From Streptomyces aculeolatus (GTDB taxonomy: Bacteria; Actinomycetota; Actinomycetes; Streptomycetales; Streptomycetaceae), in contig NZ_JAINRD010000002.1 in assembly GCF_020400605.1 (NCBI RefSeq), positions 372,001 to 436,000 on the forward strand: a DNA stretch of 64,000 bases. Direction: 5' to 3'. Positions 7,796 through 17,291 of the stretch are shown in pieces (within the stretch, counting starts at the first letter, position 1; every line of letters begins with the position of its first letter). The notes below the pieces were generated by a model that saw only the letters and a list, made by a program, of their open reading frames with translations, did not search any database and was not told the origin of the DNA. Position numbers and translations under genes: made by a program.

Positions 7796-10018
7796 GTGTT
7801 CAACCGCATAGCCGAGCTGGCGATCCGCCGGTCCCGGCTGGTCCTCGTCGTCGCCGCCGTGGTCGTCGCCCTCATGGGCGCCCTCGGTGCCGGCGCGTTC
7901 GCCCAGCTCAAGGGCGGCGGCTACGACGACCCGTCGTCCCAGTCCACCCGGGCCGGCGAGATCATCGACGACAAGTTCGGCGGGGAGACGAACCTCGTCC
8001 TGCTCGTACGGGCCGCGCGGGGCGGCGCCGACGTCGACGCCCGGCCGGTCGCGGAGGGCGGCCGGGACCTGGTGGCCGAACTGAAGGCCGACGACCGGGT
8101 CACCAACGTCGTCTCCTACTGGGACGCCGGCAACCCCGCCCTGCGCTCGGAGGACCGCGGCGAGGCCCTCGTCCTCGCCCACGTCGAGGGCGAGGACACC
8201 GAACGCGCGGAGAACGCCGAAGGCGTCGTCGACGCCTTCACCGGGGAGCGGGCCGGCGGCCTCGACGTCCGGGCCGGCGGCGGCAGCGCCGTGGACACCG
8301 AGATGTCGCCGCAGGTGCAGAAGGACCTGGTGCTCGCCGAGGCGATCGCCGTGCCGCTGACGCTGGTGCTGCTGCTGTTCGTCTTCGGCAGCGTGGTCGC
8401 GGCGCTGCTGCCCCTGGCCATCGCGCTCATCGCCATCGTCGGCACGTTCGCACAGCTCTTCGTCCTCGGCAGCGTCACCGACGTCTCCGTCTCCGCGGTC
8501 AACCTGACCACCGCCCTCGGCCTGGGCCTGGGCATCGACTACGCGCTGCTGATGGTCAGCCGGTTCCGCGAGCAGCTCGGCACGGGCGCCTCCGTCGCCG
8601 ACGCCGTGCGGACCACGGTGCACACCGCGGGCCGTACCGTCGTGTTCTCCGCCGCCACGGTGGCCGCCGCGCTCGCGGCGCTGATGGTCTTCCCGCAGTA
8701 CTTCCTGCGGTCCTTCGGCTACGCCGGGGTCGGCGTCGTCGCCATCGCCGCGCTGGGCACGCTGTTCGTGATGCCGGCGCTGCTCGCCGTGCTCGGCCAC
8801 CGCGTCAACAGCGGGAAGCTGCCGTGGGCCCGGCCCGGGCGCGGGGACTCGCGTTCGCCGCTGTGGGGAAGGCTGGCCCGTACCGTCATGCGGCGGCCCG
8901 CGGTCACGGCGCTGCCGGTGCTCGCCGTGCTGCTGCTGGCGGCGAGCCCGCTGCTGGGCATCACGTTCGGCACCCCGGACGAGCGGGTGCTGCCGGAGGA
9001 CTCCGAGAGCCGGCAGGTCGCCACGGTGCTGCGCGAGGACTTCGCCGGCAACGACGACGGGGCCGTCCACGTCGTCATCGACGGGGCCGTCGCCGACGCC
9101 CCGCTCGCGGTGTACGCGAGTGAACTCTCCGCGCTGGACGGCGTCGTCCGGGTCGAGACCGGCACCGCGACGTACGCGGCCGGGGAGCCCGCCGGCAAGG
9201 GCAACGCCGCGCTCGGCCGCCCCGACGCGCAGCAGCTCAGCGTCGTCGGCGAGGCGGCGCCGAAGTCGGACGCCGGCCAGCGGCTGGTCGAGGACGTACG
9301 CGCGGTCGCACCGCCCGGGGGCGCCGACCCCCAGGTCGGCGGGACCGCCGCCGCGCTCGTGGACTCCAAGGACTCGATCTCCGACCGGCTGCCGATCGCC
9401 GTCGCGCTCGTCGTGTGCACCACCTTCCTGCTGCTCTTCCTCTTCACCGGCAGCGTGGTGCAGCCGCTGCGCGCGCTGGTGCTCAACCTCGTCAGCCTGG
9501 GGGCGACCCTGGGCGTGATGACGTGGATGTTCCAGGACGGCAACCTCTCCTCGGTCTTCGGCTTCACCGCCCAGCCGATGGAGGTCTCGATGACCATGCT
9601 GATGTTCTGCATCGCCTTCGGCCTGTCCATGGACTACGAGGTGTTCGTCACCAGCCGGATCAAGGAACTGCACGACCGGGGCGCCGACACCGGCACCGCC
9701 GTGGCCGACGGCCTCGCGCACACGGGACGTATCGTCAGCGCCGCGGCCTGCCTGCTCGCGGTCAGCTTCTTCGCCTTCGGGACCGCCCAGATCAGCTTCA
9801 TGCAGATGTTCGGCCTGGGCAGCGGGCTGGCCATCCTCATCGACGCGGTGGCCGTACGCGGCGTCCTCGTACCCGCCGCGATGCGCCTCCTCGGCCGCTC
9901 CGCCTGGTACGCCCCGGGCCCGCTGCGCCGGTTCCACGGCCGCTTCGGGCTGAGCGAGAGCGGCCCCGAGCCGCAGACCGCGGTGCCGCCGCCGCCCCGC
10001 CTGACCGGCAAGCGGTGA
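7796..10018 (+). CDS. MMPL/RND-family membrane transporter
   Basis: 740 residues, GTG start behind AAAGGAGAACCCTC. It has the classic two-half layout: TM1 near 15-35, an extracytoplasmic loop (about 40-175), TM2-6 (about 180-345), TM7 near 368-390, a second loop (about 395-530), then TM8-12 (about 535-705). GLGLGIDYALLMVSRFREQ and the repeat FGLSMDYEVFVTSRIKE are the proton-relay helices with the conserved Asp-Tyr pairs. MMPL proteins export lipids, siderophores or hydrophobic compounds using the proton gradient. The divergent TetR gene is the probable repressor. The substrate is unknown. Confidence 0.92.
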   Translation: MFNRIAELAIRRSRLVLVVAAVVVALMGALGAGAFAQLKGGGYDDPSSQSTRAGEIIDDKFGGETNLVLLVRAARGGADVDARPVAEGGRDLVAELKADDRVTNVVSYWDAGNPALRSEDRGEALVLAHVEGEDTERAENAEGVVDAFTGERAGGLDVRAGGGSAVDTEMSPQVQKDLVLAEAIAVPLTLVLLLFVFGSVVAALLPLAIALIAIVGTFAQLFVLGSVTDVSVSAVNLTTALGLGLGIDYALLMVSRFREQLGTGASVADAVRTTVHTAGRTVVFSAATVAAALAALMVFPQYFLRSFGYAGVGVVAIAALGTLFVMPALLAVLGHRVNSGKLPWARPGRGDSRSPLWGRLARTVMRRPAVTALPVLAVLLLAASPLLGITFGTPDERVLPEDSESRQVATVLREDFAGNDDGAVHVVIDGAVADAPLAVYASELSALDGVVRVETGTATYAAGEPAGKGNAALGRPDAQQLSVVGEAAPKSDAGQRLVEDVRAVAPPGGADPQVGGTAAALVDSKDSISDRLPIAVALVVCTTFLLLFLFTGSVVQPLRALVLNLVSLGATLGVMTWMFQDGNLSSVFGFTAQPMEVSMTMLMFCIAFGLSMDYEVFVTSRIKELHDRGADTGTAVADGLAHTGRIVSAAACLLAVSFFAFGTAQISFMQMFGLGSGLAILIDAVAVRGVLVPAAMRLLGRSAWYAPGPLRRFHGRFGLSESGPEPQTAVPPPPRLTGKR

Positions 10019-10384
10019 GCGGCAAGGCAGCCGTCAAGAAGTGATCGGTGACCGGCCCCGCCGCGGCGGGGCCGGTGCGCCGCGTGCGGCCCGTGTTCAT
10101 GTCGTTGAAGAATAAATCAGTCTGCTTCGGGCTTTGCCTCCCATCCCTCCTGCATGAAATCAAGTCATCACCAAGTGGGACGTTCCATACTGCCGACGCG
10201 AGGTGCGGGTCGCCCAGGTGGTGACCGCACCGCACGGACGGTCCACGGCCCGGGTGACAGGACCTCGGGACCTCGGGGACACCACGACCCTCATCCCTCA
10301 TCCCCGATCTCCGCCCGCCACAGCGCCGTGGCGGCGCGCGATCCCGGGCGCACGGGGTTACACAGTTCAATGGAGGCAACTTTC
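10019..10384 (+). other. Intergenic region between MMPL and multicopper oxidase genes
   Basis: 366 bp without a convincing gene. It holds the MMPL terminator (10051-10076), a relatively AT-rich stretch at 10090-10180 that probably includes the oxidase promoter, and a GACCTCGG direct repeat at 10261-10277. I could not identify a clear -35/-10 pair or a copper-regulator palindrome. Confidence 0.4.
10051..10076 (+). terminator. Perfect palindromic hairpin after the MMPL gene
   Basis: The arm ACCGGCCCCGCC pairs perfectly with its complement across a two-base centre, 33 bp after the MMPL stop. Intrinsic terminator candidate without a U tract, as is common in GC-rich actinomycetes. Confidence 0.7.
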
Positions 10385-11842
10385 ATGGTGAGTCGGCGCA
10401 GGGTGCTCGCTGCAGGTATGGCCACAGCGAGCGTGGGGGTGACCGGGGCGGCGTTAGTGCCGCTGGCGACCGCACCGGCCGGGGCGGCACCCGGCGGTGC
10501 GGCGCCGGCCGGGGCGGCGCCCGCGGCCACACCCTTCACCCAGCCCATGCCGCGGCCCACGGTGCTGTCGCCGGTCTCGACGGGCGGCGGCGTCGACGTC
10601 TACGTGATGACCATGCGGCAGGCGACCGCGGAGATACTCCCCGGCGTCCAGTCGCAGGTGCTCACGTTCAACGGCAGCTTCCCGGGGCCGCTGATCAAGG
10701 CGCGCCGGGGCCGGCCCGTCGTCATCGAGCAGCGCAACCGGCTCGACGTGCCCGCCTCGGTGCACCTGCACGGCGGGGAGGTGGAGGCGCAGCACGACGG
10801 CCAGCCGATGGAGACCATCGCCCCGGGCGAGGACCGTACGTACTACTACCCCAACACCCAGCCGCACGCCTCGCTCTGGTACCACGACCACGCCCACCAC
10901 ATCGAGTCCGAGAACGTCTACCGCGGGCTGGCCGGCCAGTACCTCATCACCGACGAGGTCGAGGAGGCCCTGCCGCTGCCCACCGGGCAGTACGACCTGC
11001 CCATCGCCATCCGCGACGCCAACGTGGACGCGACCGGCCTGCACTACACGATGGGCGACCGGCAGCGCTCCACGATGATCGCCAACGGCAAGGCGTACCC
11101 GTATGTCCAGGTCGCCGCCCGCAAGTACCGCATCCGCCTGCTCAACTGCTCCAACCAGCGCTTCATGGAGCTGGGCCTGGAGGACGGCAGCGAGATGATC
11201 CAGATCGGCTCCGACGGCGGACTGCTGCCCCGCCCGCACCGCACCGCCGCCATCCCGCTGTCCGCCGCCGAGCGCGCCGACGTCGTCATCGACTTCTCCC
11301 GCTACGCCGTCGGCAGCAGCGTCGTGCTGAAGAACACCGGCGGCTTCGGCAACCCGGAACTCGTCGGCCAGGTGCTGCGCTTCGACATCGTCCGGACGGC
11401 GAAGGACTCCAGCAGCGTCCCGGACGTGCTGCGCGAGCTGCCGCCGCTGCCCCGGCCGACCGCCGAGCGCACCGTCACCCTGCGGATGGACGAGGACGGC
11501 CGCCCGGACCCGCAGGCGTACATCGACGAGAAGCTGTACGACCCGGCCCGGGTGGACCAGCAGGTCCGCTTCGGCGCCAGCGAGATCTGGACCGTCAGGA
11601 ACCTCAACCAGACGGCGTGGCACAACTTCCACATGCACCTGGTGCAGTTCCGCGTCCTGGACCGCAACGGCCAGGCCCCGGGCCCGGGCGAGGCGGGGCT
11701 GAAGGACACCGTCAACCTGCGGCCGAACGAGACCGTCAGGGTCCAGGCGACGTTCGACACCCACCGGGGCGCGTACGTCTACCACTGCCACATGCTCGAC
11801 CACTCCGCGATGGGCATGATGGCGACCATGAGGATCGCCTGA
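10385..11842 (+). CDS. Secreted multicopper oxidase
   Basis: 485 residues from ATG 10385, with GGAGG about ten bases upstream. The start VSRRRVLAAGMATASVGVTG is a Tat signal, followed by a Gly/Ala/Pro repeat linker. Copper ligands appear in the expected order: HLHG (about 125), WYHDHAHH (about 165), HNFHMHLVQF (about 412) and YHCHMLDHSAMGMM near the C-terminus. The HCHxxxH plus axial Met marks the type-1 copper and the trinuclear cluster, so the enzyme should couple one-electron oxidation to reduction of oxygen to water. The three-domain size fits CotA/bilirubin-oxidase-like and CueO-like enzymes. The substrate (phenolics, metal ions or pigment precursors) is open. Confidence 0.9.
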   Translation: MVSRRRVLAAGMATASVGVTGAALVPLATAPAGAAPGGAAPAGAAPAATPFTQPMPRPTVLSPVSTGGGVDVYVMTMRQATAEILPGVQSQVLTFNGSFPGPLIKARRGRPVVIEQRNRLDVPASVHLHGGEVEAQHDGQPMETIAPGEDRTYYYPNTQPHASLWYHDHAHHIESENVYRGLAGQYLITDEVEEALPLPTGQYDLPIAIRDANVDATGLHYTMGDRQRSTMIANGKAYPYVQVAARKYRIRLLNCSNQRFMELGLEDGSEMIQIGSDGGLLPRPHRTAAIPLSAAERADVVIDFSRYAVGSSVVLKNTGGFGNPELVGQVLRFDIVRTAKDSSSVPDVLRELPPLPRPTAERTVTLRMDEDGRPDPQAYIDEKLYDPARVDQQVRFGASEIWTVRNLNQTAWHNFHMHLVQFRVLDRNGQAPGPGEAGLKDTVNLRPNETVRVQATFDTHRGAYVYHCHMLDHSAMGMMATMRIA

Positions 11843-11911
11843 CACACCGGGGCCCGTCGTCCGATCGCACAACGGAGCCCGGCGTAGGGGCCAGACGCCG
11901 GGACCGCTCGT

Positions 11912-11944
11912 ACGCCGGCCGGGGACGTGCTCCCCGGCCGGCGT
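11912..11944. terminator. Bidirectional hairpin between convergent genes
   Basis: The perfect 14-bp stem ACGCCGGCCGGGGA/TCCCCGGCCGGCGT has a five-base loop CGTGC. It lies between the ends of the multicopper oxidase and GH2 genes. Confidence 0.75.
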
Positions 11945-11955
11945 CGCTCACCGGG

Positions 11956-14322
11956 TCACGGCGCCCAGGGCGGCGCCACCGACCAGGTGGTGTCCTCGGT
12001 GAACGTGGCGGGGTCGTCCCAGGGATTCCCCCCGCCCTGCCGGGCGAGCCAGACCTCGGATCCGATGTGCCGGACGAAGCTGCCGGGGAAGTTCGCCGAC
12101 GACAGCCGCACGCCGCCGCTGCCGGGCGCCGGGCAGAACGTGGCGTCCTCGCGGAACAGCACGCCGTCGCCCGCCTCGCGGCGCACCCGGTGCTCCCGGT
12201 GGCGCAGGTACTCGCCGGGGTAGTTGCGGGACTCGAAGGAGTAGCACAGCGGGTTGCCGAGGCCGCGTACGACCTTCCAGGTGGCGTCCTGCTTGAGCAG
12301 GTCGCCGCTGCCCGCGGTGACGACCTCGGTGGTGGCGAGGGCGTCGGTGTGGCGCAGGTAGCGGTCGGTGTGGCCGGGCGTGGTCACGCGCAGCGAGACG
12401 TACGAGCCCACCGGCAGCGCCGCCGGCGGCGCGGGGTCGCGGGAGGCGGCGATCAGCGCCTCGTTCGCCGCCCGGACGCGCGCGGCGTCGACCTTGGTGA
12501 CCTGCCTGTCGTACGTGAGCAGCCCGTTGACCTCGTTCTCCAGGTCGGTGGTCTCGGTGTAGACCGACGCCGACAGGCCGGCGGGCAGGGAGTGCTCGCG
12601 CAGGTCGTCGAGGAGCCCGGTGAGGCGGTCGTTCAGCGCCGCGAGGGTCGGCTGGTCCTCGTAGCTGAAGCCGCCGCCCGGGTACCACTCGTGGCCGGGG
12701 ACCTTGTAGCCGAGGCCGCCGTACTCGCCGAGGACCGCGGCGCGGTCCGCCTCGGGCGCGGTGTTGCCGGGGCCGACGTAGACGTGGTTGTCGACGAGGT
12801 CGCCGTTGCCGCCGTCGACGGAGCCGCAGCAGTTGACCCCGCTCATGTTGTCGACCAGCCGGGAGGGGTCGCGGGCCTTCACCTCGTCGGCGATCCGGGC
12901 CTGGTCGTACTGCCCCCAGCCCTCGTTCTGGTTCACCCAGGTCACCAGCGCGGGGGAGCTGAGGTGCTGGTCGATCACCGCGTCGTACTCCGCCTCCCAC
13001 TGCACGCGCGCCGCGGCGTCCGGGGTCCTGCCGGTGGCCATCGACGGCATGTCCTGCCAGACGAGCAGGCCGAGGCGGTCGGCCCAGTAGAACCAGCGCT
13101 GCGGCTCGACCTTGATGTGCTTGCGGACCATGTTGAAGCCGAGGTCCTTCATCGCCTGGAGGTCGTACTTCAGCGCCTCGTCCGTGGGCGCGGTGTAGAT
13201 GCCGTCCGGCCAGTAGCCCTGGTCGAGGGTGCCGGTCTGGAAGACGAACTCGCCGTTGAGCACGGGCCGCTGCACGCCGTCCACCTCGGCGAGCCCCACG
13301 GAGCGCATGCCGGCGTAGCTGCCGACGGTGTCGACGGGTGTGCCGTCGGCGGCGAGGAGTTCGGCCGTCACGTCGTAGAGGAACGGGTCGTCGGGCGACC
13401 ACAGCCGCGGATCCGGTACGGGGACGGGGAACGCGCTGCCGGCCGGTCCGGTGGCGGTGCCGACCACCCTCTCGCCGTCGCGGACGGTGACGCGCGCGGT
13501 GTGCCCGGCGGCGCCGGCGGCGTGGACGGTGGCGTCGAGGGTGTCGTCGCCGAGGTCGGGCACCAGGTCGAGCCGGGTGACGTGCGCGGGTGCGACGGGC
13601 TCCAGCCAGACGGTCTGCCAGATGCCGGAGGCGGCGGTGTAGAAGATGCCGCCGCCGGGGTGCGGGACGATGTCGTGGTCGCGGCGCTGCTTGCCGACCG
13701 CCTGCCCGCCGGCCTCGGTGGGGTCGTACACCGAGACGGTGAGGGTGTTGGTGCCGGAGGTCAGCAGGTCGGTGATGTCGCGGCCGAAGGCGTCGAAGCC
13801 GCCGCGGTGCGGCTCGCCGGCCCGGGTCCCGTTGACGAAGACGGTCGTCTCCCAGTCGGAGCCGCCGAAGTTGAGCACGACGCGGCGGCCGGACCAGTCG
13901 GCGGGGACGGTGAAGGTGCGCTGGTACCAGAGCTTGTCGTTCTCGGTGACGCGGCGCTGGATGCCGGAGAGCGCGGACTCGGCGGCGAACGGGACGCGGA
14001 TCTGCTGGTCGTACGACCCGGGCGGCCCGGCGTCGCGGCCGGTGACGGCGAAGTCCCAGATGCCGTTGAGGTTGGCCCAGTCGGGGCGGGTGAGCTGGGG
14101 GCGCGGGTACTCCGGGAGCGGGTCGTCGACGGGGACGTCGCCGGTCCAGGGGGTGGTCATCGGCGGGGGCTTGGGCGTCCAGTCGGCGGCGGTGGCGCGC
14201 TCCGCGGTGAGCCCCGTCCCGAGGAGGGCGGCGACGAGGGCGAAGACGGCGACGGCGGCGCGCAGGGGGCCGCCTAACCGGCGTGCGGGTGGGGGGATCG
14301 GGGGGCGTGGGGGAGTGGGCAC
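11956..14322 (-). CDS. Secreted glycoside hydrolase family 2 enzyme with AbfB-like C-terminal domain
   Basis: 788 residues, GTG start behind GGAGGAATCCC. A signal peptide (about 1-45) ends near ATA. Residues about 70-230 are the GH2 sugar-binding jelly roll (RPDWANLNGIWDFAV), followed by an Ig-like domain and the TIM barrel (about 330-590). The acid/base Glu is in WVNQNEGWG and the nucleophile Glu in VLGEYGG. The last 150 residues match an AbfB arabinose-binding beta-trefoil (SLRVTTPGHTDRYLRHTD, SFESRNYPGEYLRHR, SSANFPGSFVRH). The GH2 class covers beta-galactosidase, mannosidase and glucuronidase. The AbfB module suggests the enzyme is tethered to arabinose side chains of plant polysaccharide. 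Confidence 0.88.
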   Translation of the reverse strand: MPTPPRPPIPPPARRLGGPLRAAVAVFALVAALLGTGLTAERATAADWTPKPPPMTTPWTGDVPVDDPLPEYPRPQLTRPDWANLNGIWDFAVTGRDAGPPGSYDQQIRVPFAAESALSGIQRRVTENDKLWYQRTFTVPADWSGRRVVLNFGGSDWETTVFVNGTRAGEPHRGGFDAFGRDITDLLTSGTNTLTVSVYDPTEAGGQAVGKQRRDHDIVPHPGGGIFYTAASGIWQTVWLEPVAPAHVTRLDLVPDLGDDTLDATVHAAGAAGHTARVTVRDGERVVGTATGPAGSAFPVPVPDPRLWSPDDPFLYDVTAELLAADGTPVDTVGSYAGMRSVGLAEVDGVQRPVLNGEFVFQTGTLDQGYWPDGIYTAPTDEALKYDLQAMKDLGFNMVRKHIKVEPQRWFYWADRLGLLVWQDMPSMATGRTPDAAARVQWEAEYDAVIDQHLSSPALVTWVNQNEGWGQYDQARIADEVKARDPSRLVDNMSGVNCCGSVDGGNGDLVDNHVYVGPGNTAPEADRAAVLGEYGGLGYKVPGHEWYPGGGFSYEDQPTLAALNDRLTGLLDDLREHSLPAGLSASVYTETTDLENEVNGLLTYDRQVTKVDAARVRAANEALIAASRDPAPPAALPVGSYVSLRVTTPGHTDRYLRHTDALATTEVVTAGSGDLLKQDATWKVVRGLGNPLCYSFESRNYPGEYLRHREHRVRREAGDGVLFREDATFCPAPGSGGVRLSSANFPGSFVRHIGSEVWLARQGGGNPWDDPATFTEDTTWSVAPPWAP

Positions 14323-14452
14323 GGGATTCCTCCGGCTCTACAACGTTATAAAGAAACGGCTCACGTCGTACGACACCACCACCCGGCCGCGCCGTCCAGA
14401 CCCGGGACCGAAGTCATTGACGTAAACATGACAGACGGTCAGTGTGGTGGAT
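14323..14452. promoter_or_regulatory. Divergent promoter region of the GH2 and GH76 genes
   Basis: 130 bp between divergent starts. On the minus strand, TATAAC (complement of 14345-14350) is a plausible -10 for the GH2 gene. On the plus strand, TTGACG at 14418-14423 is a plausible -35 for the GH76 gene, inside the small dyad GTCATTGAC. No full operator was identified. Confidence 0.35.
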
Positions 14453-15925
14453 ATGAAGCGCTTAGGTACGCTTACGGCGACGGCGGCACTGGCCGCAGGC
14501 TGTCTGGCCGCCGTCCCCGCCCCCACATCCGCGGCGCCCCCCGCGCCCGCCGCCGCCTCCGGACTCGCGCAGGTCTGCAACGTTTACTGCGACGCCCGCG
14601 ACCCCGCCCAGGCCACCGCCGACCGCACCCCGGTGACCGCCACCCTCTTCTCCCGCACCCTCGCGCTGCACGTCGACGACGACAGCGCCATGGGCTGGGC
14701 GGCCATCGACAACGGCAGCCCCGGCGACGAGGTCTGGCTCGACCGCTCCTTCGACGGCGGCCGTACCTGGGCCTCCGGCAGCCGGCTCGGCAGCACCAGC
14801 ATCCCCGCAGGCCGAAGCGGCTGGCGCACCGGCATGTACAACGTCGACGACTGGGCGGCCCGCGGCGTCGGCGCCCTGCGTGCCTGCGGCAAGGCCGCCG
14901 ACCGCCCCGACATCGCCTGCACCCCCTGGGCCCGCAGCACCTGGAACGCCTGGGACCGCAGAACCGCCGCCGCCACCGCGCAGATGTCCTTCTACGACAA
15001 CGCCACCGGACTCTTCGCCACCACCGGCTGGTGGAACTCCGCCAACGCGCTGACCGCCGTGATCGACAACATCCGCGTCAGCGGCATGCGCAGCTACGAG
15101 TACGCCGTCGCCACCACGTACGACAAGCAGCTCGGCGCCCACCAGGGCCAGTTCCGCAACGACTACATCGACGACACCGGCTGGTGGGGCCTGGCCTGGA
15201 TCGCCGCGTACGACCTGACCGGCGAGAGCCGCTACCTCGACACGGCCCGCGCCGACGCCGACCACATGGCCGCCTACTGGGACGGCACCTGCGGCGGCGG
15301 CGTGTGGTGGAGCCAGGCGAAGACGTACAAGAACGCCATCTCCAACTCCCTCTACATCCAGCTCAACGCCGCCCTGCACAACCGGATCCCGGGCGACACC
15401 GCGTATCTGCAGCGGGCGCGCGACGGCTGGAGCTGGTTCCAGGGCACCGGCATGATCAACGGGTCCTCCCTGGTCAACGACGGCATCGACCTCGGCACCT
15501 GCCGCAACAACGGCCAGCCGGTCTGGTCGTACAACCAGGGCGTGCTGCTCGGCGCCCTCACCGAACTCCACCGCGCCACGGGCGAGGACGCCCTCCTGGC
15601 CACCGCCCGCCGGCTCGCGGACGCCGCCACCACCGCCCCGTCCCTGCACACCGCGGACGGCATACTCCGCGACCCCTGCGAGTCGGGCGACTGCGGCGCG
15701 GACGGCCCGTCGTTCAAGGGCGCCCACGTCCGCGGCCTGGGCAAGCTCAACGCCGCCCTGCCCGACCACCCGTACACCGCCTACCTCCAGCGCCAGGCGG
15801 ACCGCGCCCACGCGGCCGACCGCAACGCGCTCGACCAGTACGGCCTGCGCTGGTACGGGCCGCTGGACAAGACGGACGCGGCCCGCCAGCAGAGCGCACT
15901 GGACCTGATGAACGCGGCGCCGTAG
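14453..15925 (+). CDS. Secreted glycoside hydrolase family 76 (alpha-1,6-mannanase-like)
   Basis: 490 residues from ATG 14453; in-frame GTG codons at 14444 and 14447 are alternatives. A signal peptide (about 1-27) ends with TSAA. The (alpha/alpha)6 barrel is recognised by [20 protein letters not shown] and by the paired catalytic Asp residues in [21 protein letters not shown]76 enzymes hydrolyse alpha-1,6-mannan backbones such as fungal or actinobacterial mannan. An extra N-terminal domain of about 130 residues ([30 protein letters not shown]) precedes the barrel and may be a beta-sandwich. The gene is divergent from the GH2-AbfB gene, so joint control is likely. Confidence 0.9.
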   Translation: MKRLGTLTATAALAAGCLAAVPAPTSAAPPAPAAASGLAQVCNVYCDARDPAQATADRTPVTATLFSRTLALHVDDDSAMGWAAIDNGSPGDEVWLDRSFDGGRTWASGSRLGSTSIPAGRSGWRTGMYNVDDWAARGVGALRACGKAADRPDIACTPWARSTWNAWDRRTAAATAQMSFYDNATGLFATTGWWNSANALTAVIDNIRVSGMRSYEYAVATTYDKQLGAHQGQFRNDYIDDTGWWGLAWIAAYDLTGESRYLDTARADADHMAAYWDGTCGGGVWWSQAKTYKNAISNSLYIQLNAALHNRIPGDTAYLQRARDGWSWFQGTGMINGSSLVNDGIDLGTCRNNGQPVWSYNQGVLLGALTELHRATGEDALLATARRLADAATTAPSLHTADGILRDPCESGDCGADGPSFKGAHVRGLGKLNAALPDHPYTAYLQRQADRAHAADRNALDQYGLRWYGPLDKTDAARQQSALDLMNAAP

Positions 15926-15937
15926 CACCCCCGTCGG

Positions 15938-15977
15938 GAACCCGGGCCGGTCTGGCTACGCGGCCCGGCCCGGGTTC
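15938..15977. terminator. Bidirectional hairpin overlapping a coding end
   Basis: The perfect 13-bp stem GAACCCGGGCCGG/CCGGCCCGGGTTC has a 14-base loop. The right arm encodes the last codons of the minus-strand oxidoreductase, so the terminator for the GH76 gene is partly built from coding sequence. Confidence 0.65.
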
Positions 15978-16846
15978 TTGAGCACCTCGGTCAGGGCGGA
16001 GATGCTGTGCTCGCCGTGGCCGGCGTCGGCCGCGCGCCTGAGCAGGTCGTGGAACGGCCTGTGCCACTCCATGTCCAGGTTCGCCTCCCTGGCCAGGTCC
16101 CCGTCGTGCTCCGCGCCCTCCAGGAACATGTTCACCGAGGACGCGGGTTCGCCGTACGCGCCGCGGTCGATCTCGTCGGCGAAGCCCGGCAGAATCGAGT
16201 TGATCATCTCGAACCACTTGACCGTGAACCGGACCATCGAGGCCGCCGTGAGGCCGCGGGCCTGCACCGCCGCCGCGCCCTGGAAGAAGCCGACGAGCGC
16301 CGGGAGCAGGGTGCCGCCCACCGCCATCTCGTACAGCGCGGCGAGGTCGGCGTCCTCGCCGAGGTACACGGTGTCGCCGCCCAGCACGCGCAGCACGGGG
16401 GCGAACTCCTCGAAGACGCCCTCGTCGCCGCCGTAGTACAACAGGGTGTCCTCGGCACCCACCGCCGCCGGCACGTTCTTGACCGCCCCGTCCAGGAAGC
16501 GGGCGCCGTGCCCCTGTGCCCACGCGGCCGTCTCGCGGGCCCCGGCCGGCGAACCGCTGTTGAGCGTCACCAGGGCCCGGCCGCGCAGTGCGGCGGCGGC
16601 CGGCGCCAGGGCCGCGACCGTCTGGTCGTACGTGGTCAGGCAGGTGACGACCAGCGGGCTCGCCGCGACCGCCGCCGCCGTCGTGGGCGCGTGCACGGCC
16701 CCCTTGGCCACCAGCGGCGCGGCCTTCGCCGGAGTCCGGTTCCAGACCGTCGTCGGATGTCCCGCGTCGAGGAACGCCTCCGCCAGCGCGCTGCCCATCG
16801 AACCCAGTCCGACCACGGTCACGGGGGTGCGGTGCTGCCCGCTCAT
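15956..16846 (-). CDS. NADPH-dependent imine-reductase-like oxidoreductase
   Basis: 296 residues from ATG 16846 behind AGGAGCAAGGC; earlier in-frame codons would run through the operator repeats. Residues about 8-165 are an NAD_binding_2 Rossmann domain (VVGLGSMGSALAEAFLDAGH, TTVWNRTPAKA), and the Arg after Asn favours NADPH. The helical C-terminal half (SMVRFTVKWFEMINSILPGF, NLDMEWHRPFHDLLRRA) fits the IRED clade of the 6-phosphogluconate-dehydrogenase superfamily rather than beta-hydroxyacid dehydrogenases. Likely reaction: reduction of a cyclic imine. The natural substrate is unknown. It is divergent from, and probably controlled by, the HxlR gene. Confidence 0.85.
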   Translation of the reverse strand: MSGQHRTPVTVVGLGSMGSALAEAFLDAGHPTTVWNRTPAKAAPLVAKGAVHAPTTAAAVAASPLVVTCLTTYDQTVAALAPAAAALRGRALVTLNSGSPAGARETAAWAQGHGARFLDGAVKNVPAAVGAEDTLLYYGGDEGVFEEFAPVLRVLGGDTVYLGEDADLAALYEMAVGGTLLPALVGFFQGAAAVQARGLTAASMVRFTVKWFEMINSILPGFADEIDRGAYGEPASSVNMFLEGAEHDGDLAREANLDMEWHRPFHDLLRRAADAGHGEHSISALTEVLKNPGRAA

Positions 16847-16892
16847 GCCTTGCTCCTGTCTGCTGCCGATCTTCGTGGGTCCATGCTGCGAG

Positions 16893-16948
16893 GTACACCA
16901 AACTTTCCGCAAGTACCTACAATTCTGTGAGGTACCCACACTTTTGTA
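16893..16948. promoter_or_regulatory. Three direct-repeat boxes between the IRED-like and HxlR genes
   Basis: Three similar boxes occur in the same orientation: GTACACCAAACTT (from 16893), GTACCTACAATTC (from 16913) and GTACCCACACTTT (from 16932). Spacings are 20 and 19 bp, about two helical turns. They fill the 115-bp divergent spacer and are the likely binding sites of the HxlR regulator. Confidence 0.65.
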
Positions 16949-16961
16949 AGGGAGGCTGCCG

Positions 16962-17291
16962 GTGAAGAAGCGGAGCTACACCTGCGGACTGGACGCCGCG
17001 ATCGACGTCATGGGCGGGAAGTGGAAGGGGCTGATCCTCTTCTGGCTCGGCGAGGAGCCGCTGCGGTTCGGGGAGTTGCGCCGCACGGTGGACGGCATCA
17101 GCGAGCGGATGCTGATCCTGCAACTGCGGGAGCTGGAGGCCAGCGGCATGGTGCACCGCGAGGTCCACGAACAGGTCCCGCCGAAGGTCGTGTACTCGCT
17201 GACCGACTTCGGCCGCTCCCTCCTCGACGCGCTCACCCCCCTCGGGGAGTGGGGCGAGGAGCACATGGAGCGGCTCGAAGCCCTCCGGTGA
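16962..17291 (+). CDS. HxlR-family winged-helix regulator
   Basis: 109 residues, GTG start behind GGGAGGCTGCCG. It has the full HxlR signature: CGLDAAIDVMGGKWKGLILF, LRFGELRRTVDGISERMLI, LRELEASGMVHREVHEQVPP, KVVYSLTDFGRSL. Cys7 is at the position of the redox-active cysteine in YodB/HypR-type members, so sensing of quinones, aldehydes or other electrophiles is possible. It is divergent from the imine-reductase-like gene and separated from it by three repeated boxes. Confidence 0.92.
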   Translation: MKKRSYTCGLDAAIDVMGGKWKGLILFWLGEEPLRFGELRRTVDGISERMLILQLRELEASGMVHREVHEQVPPKVVYSLTDFGRSLLDALTPLGEWGEEHMERLEALR

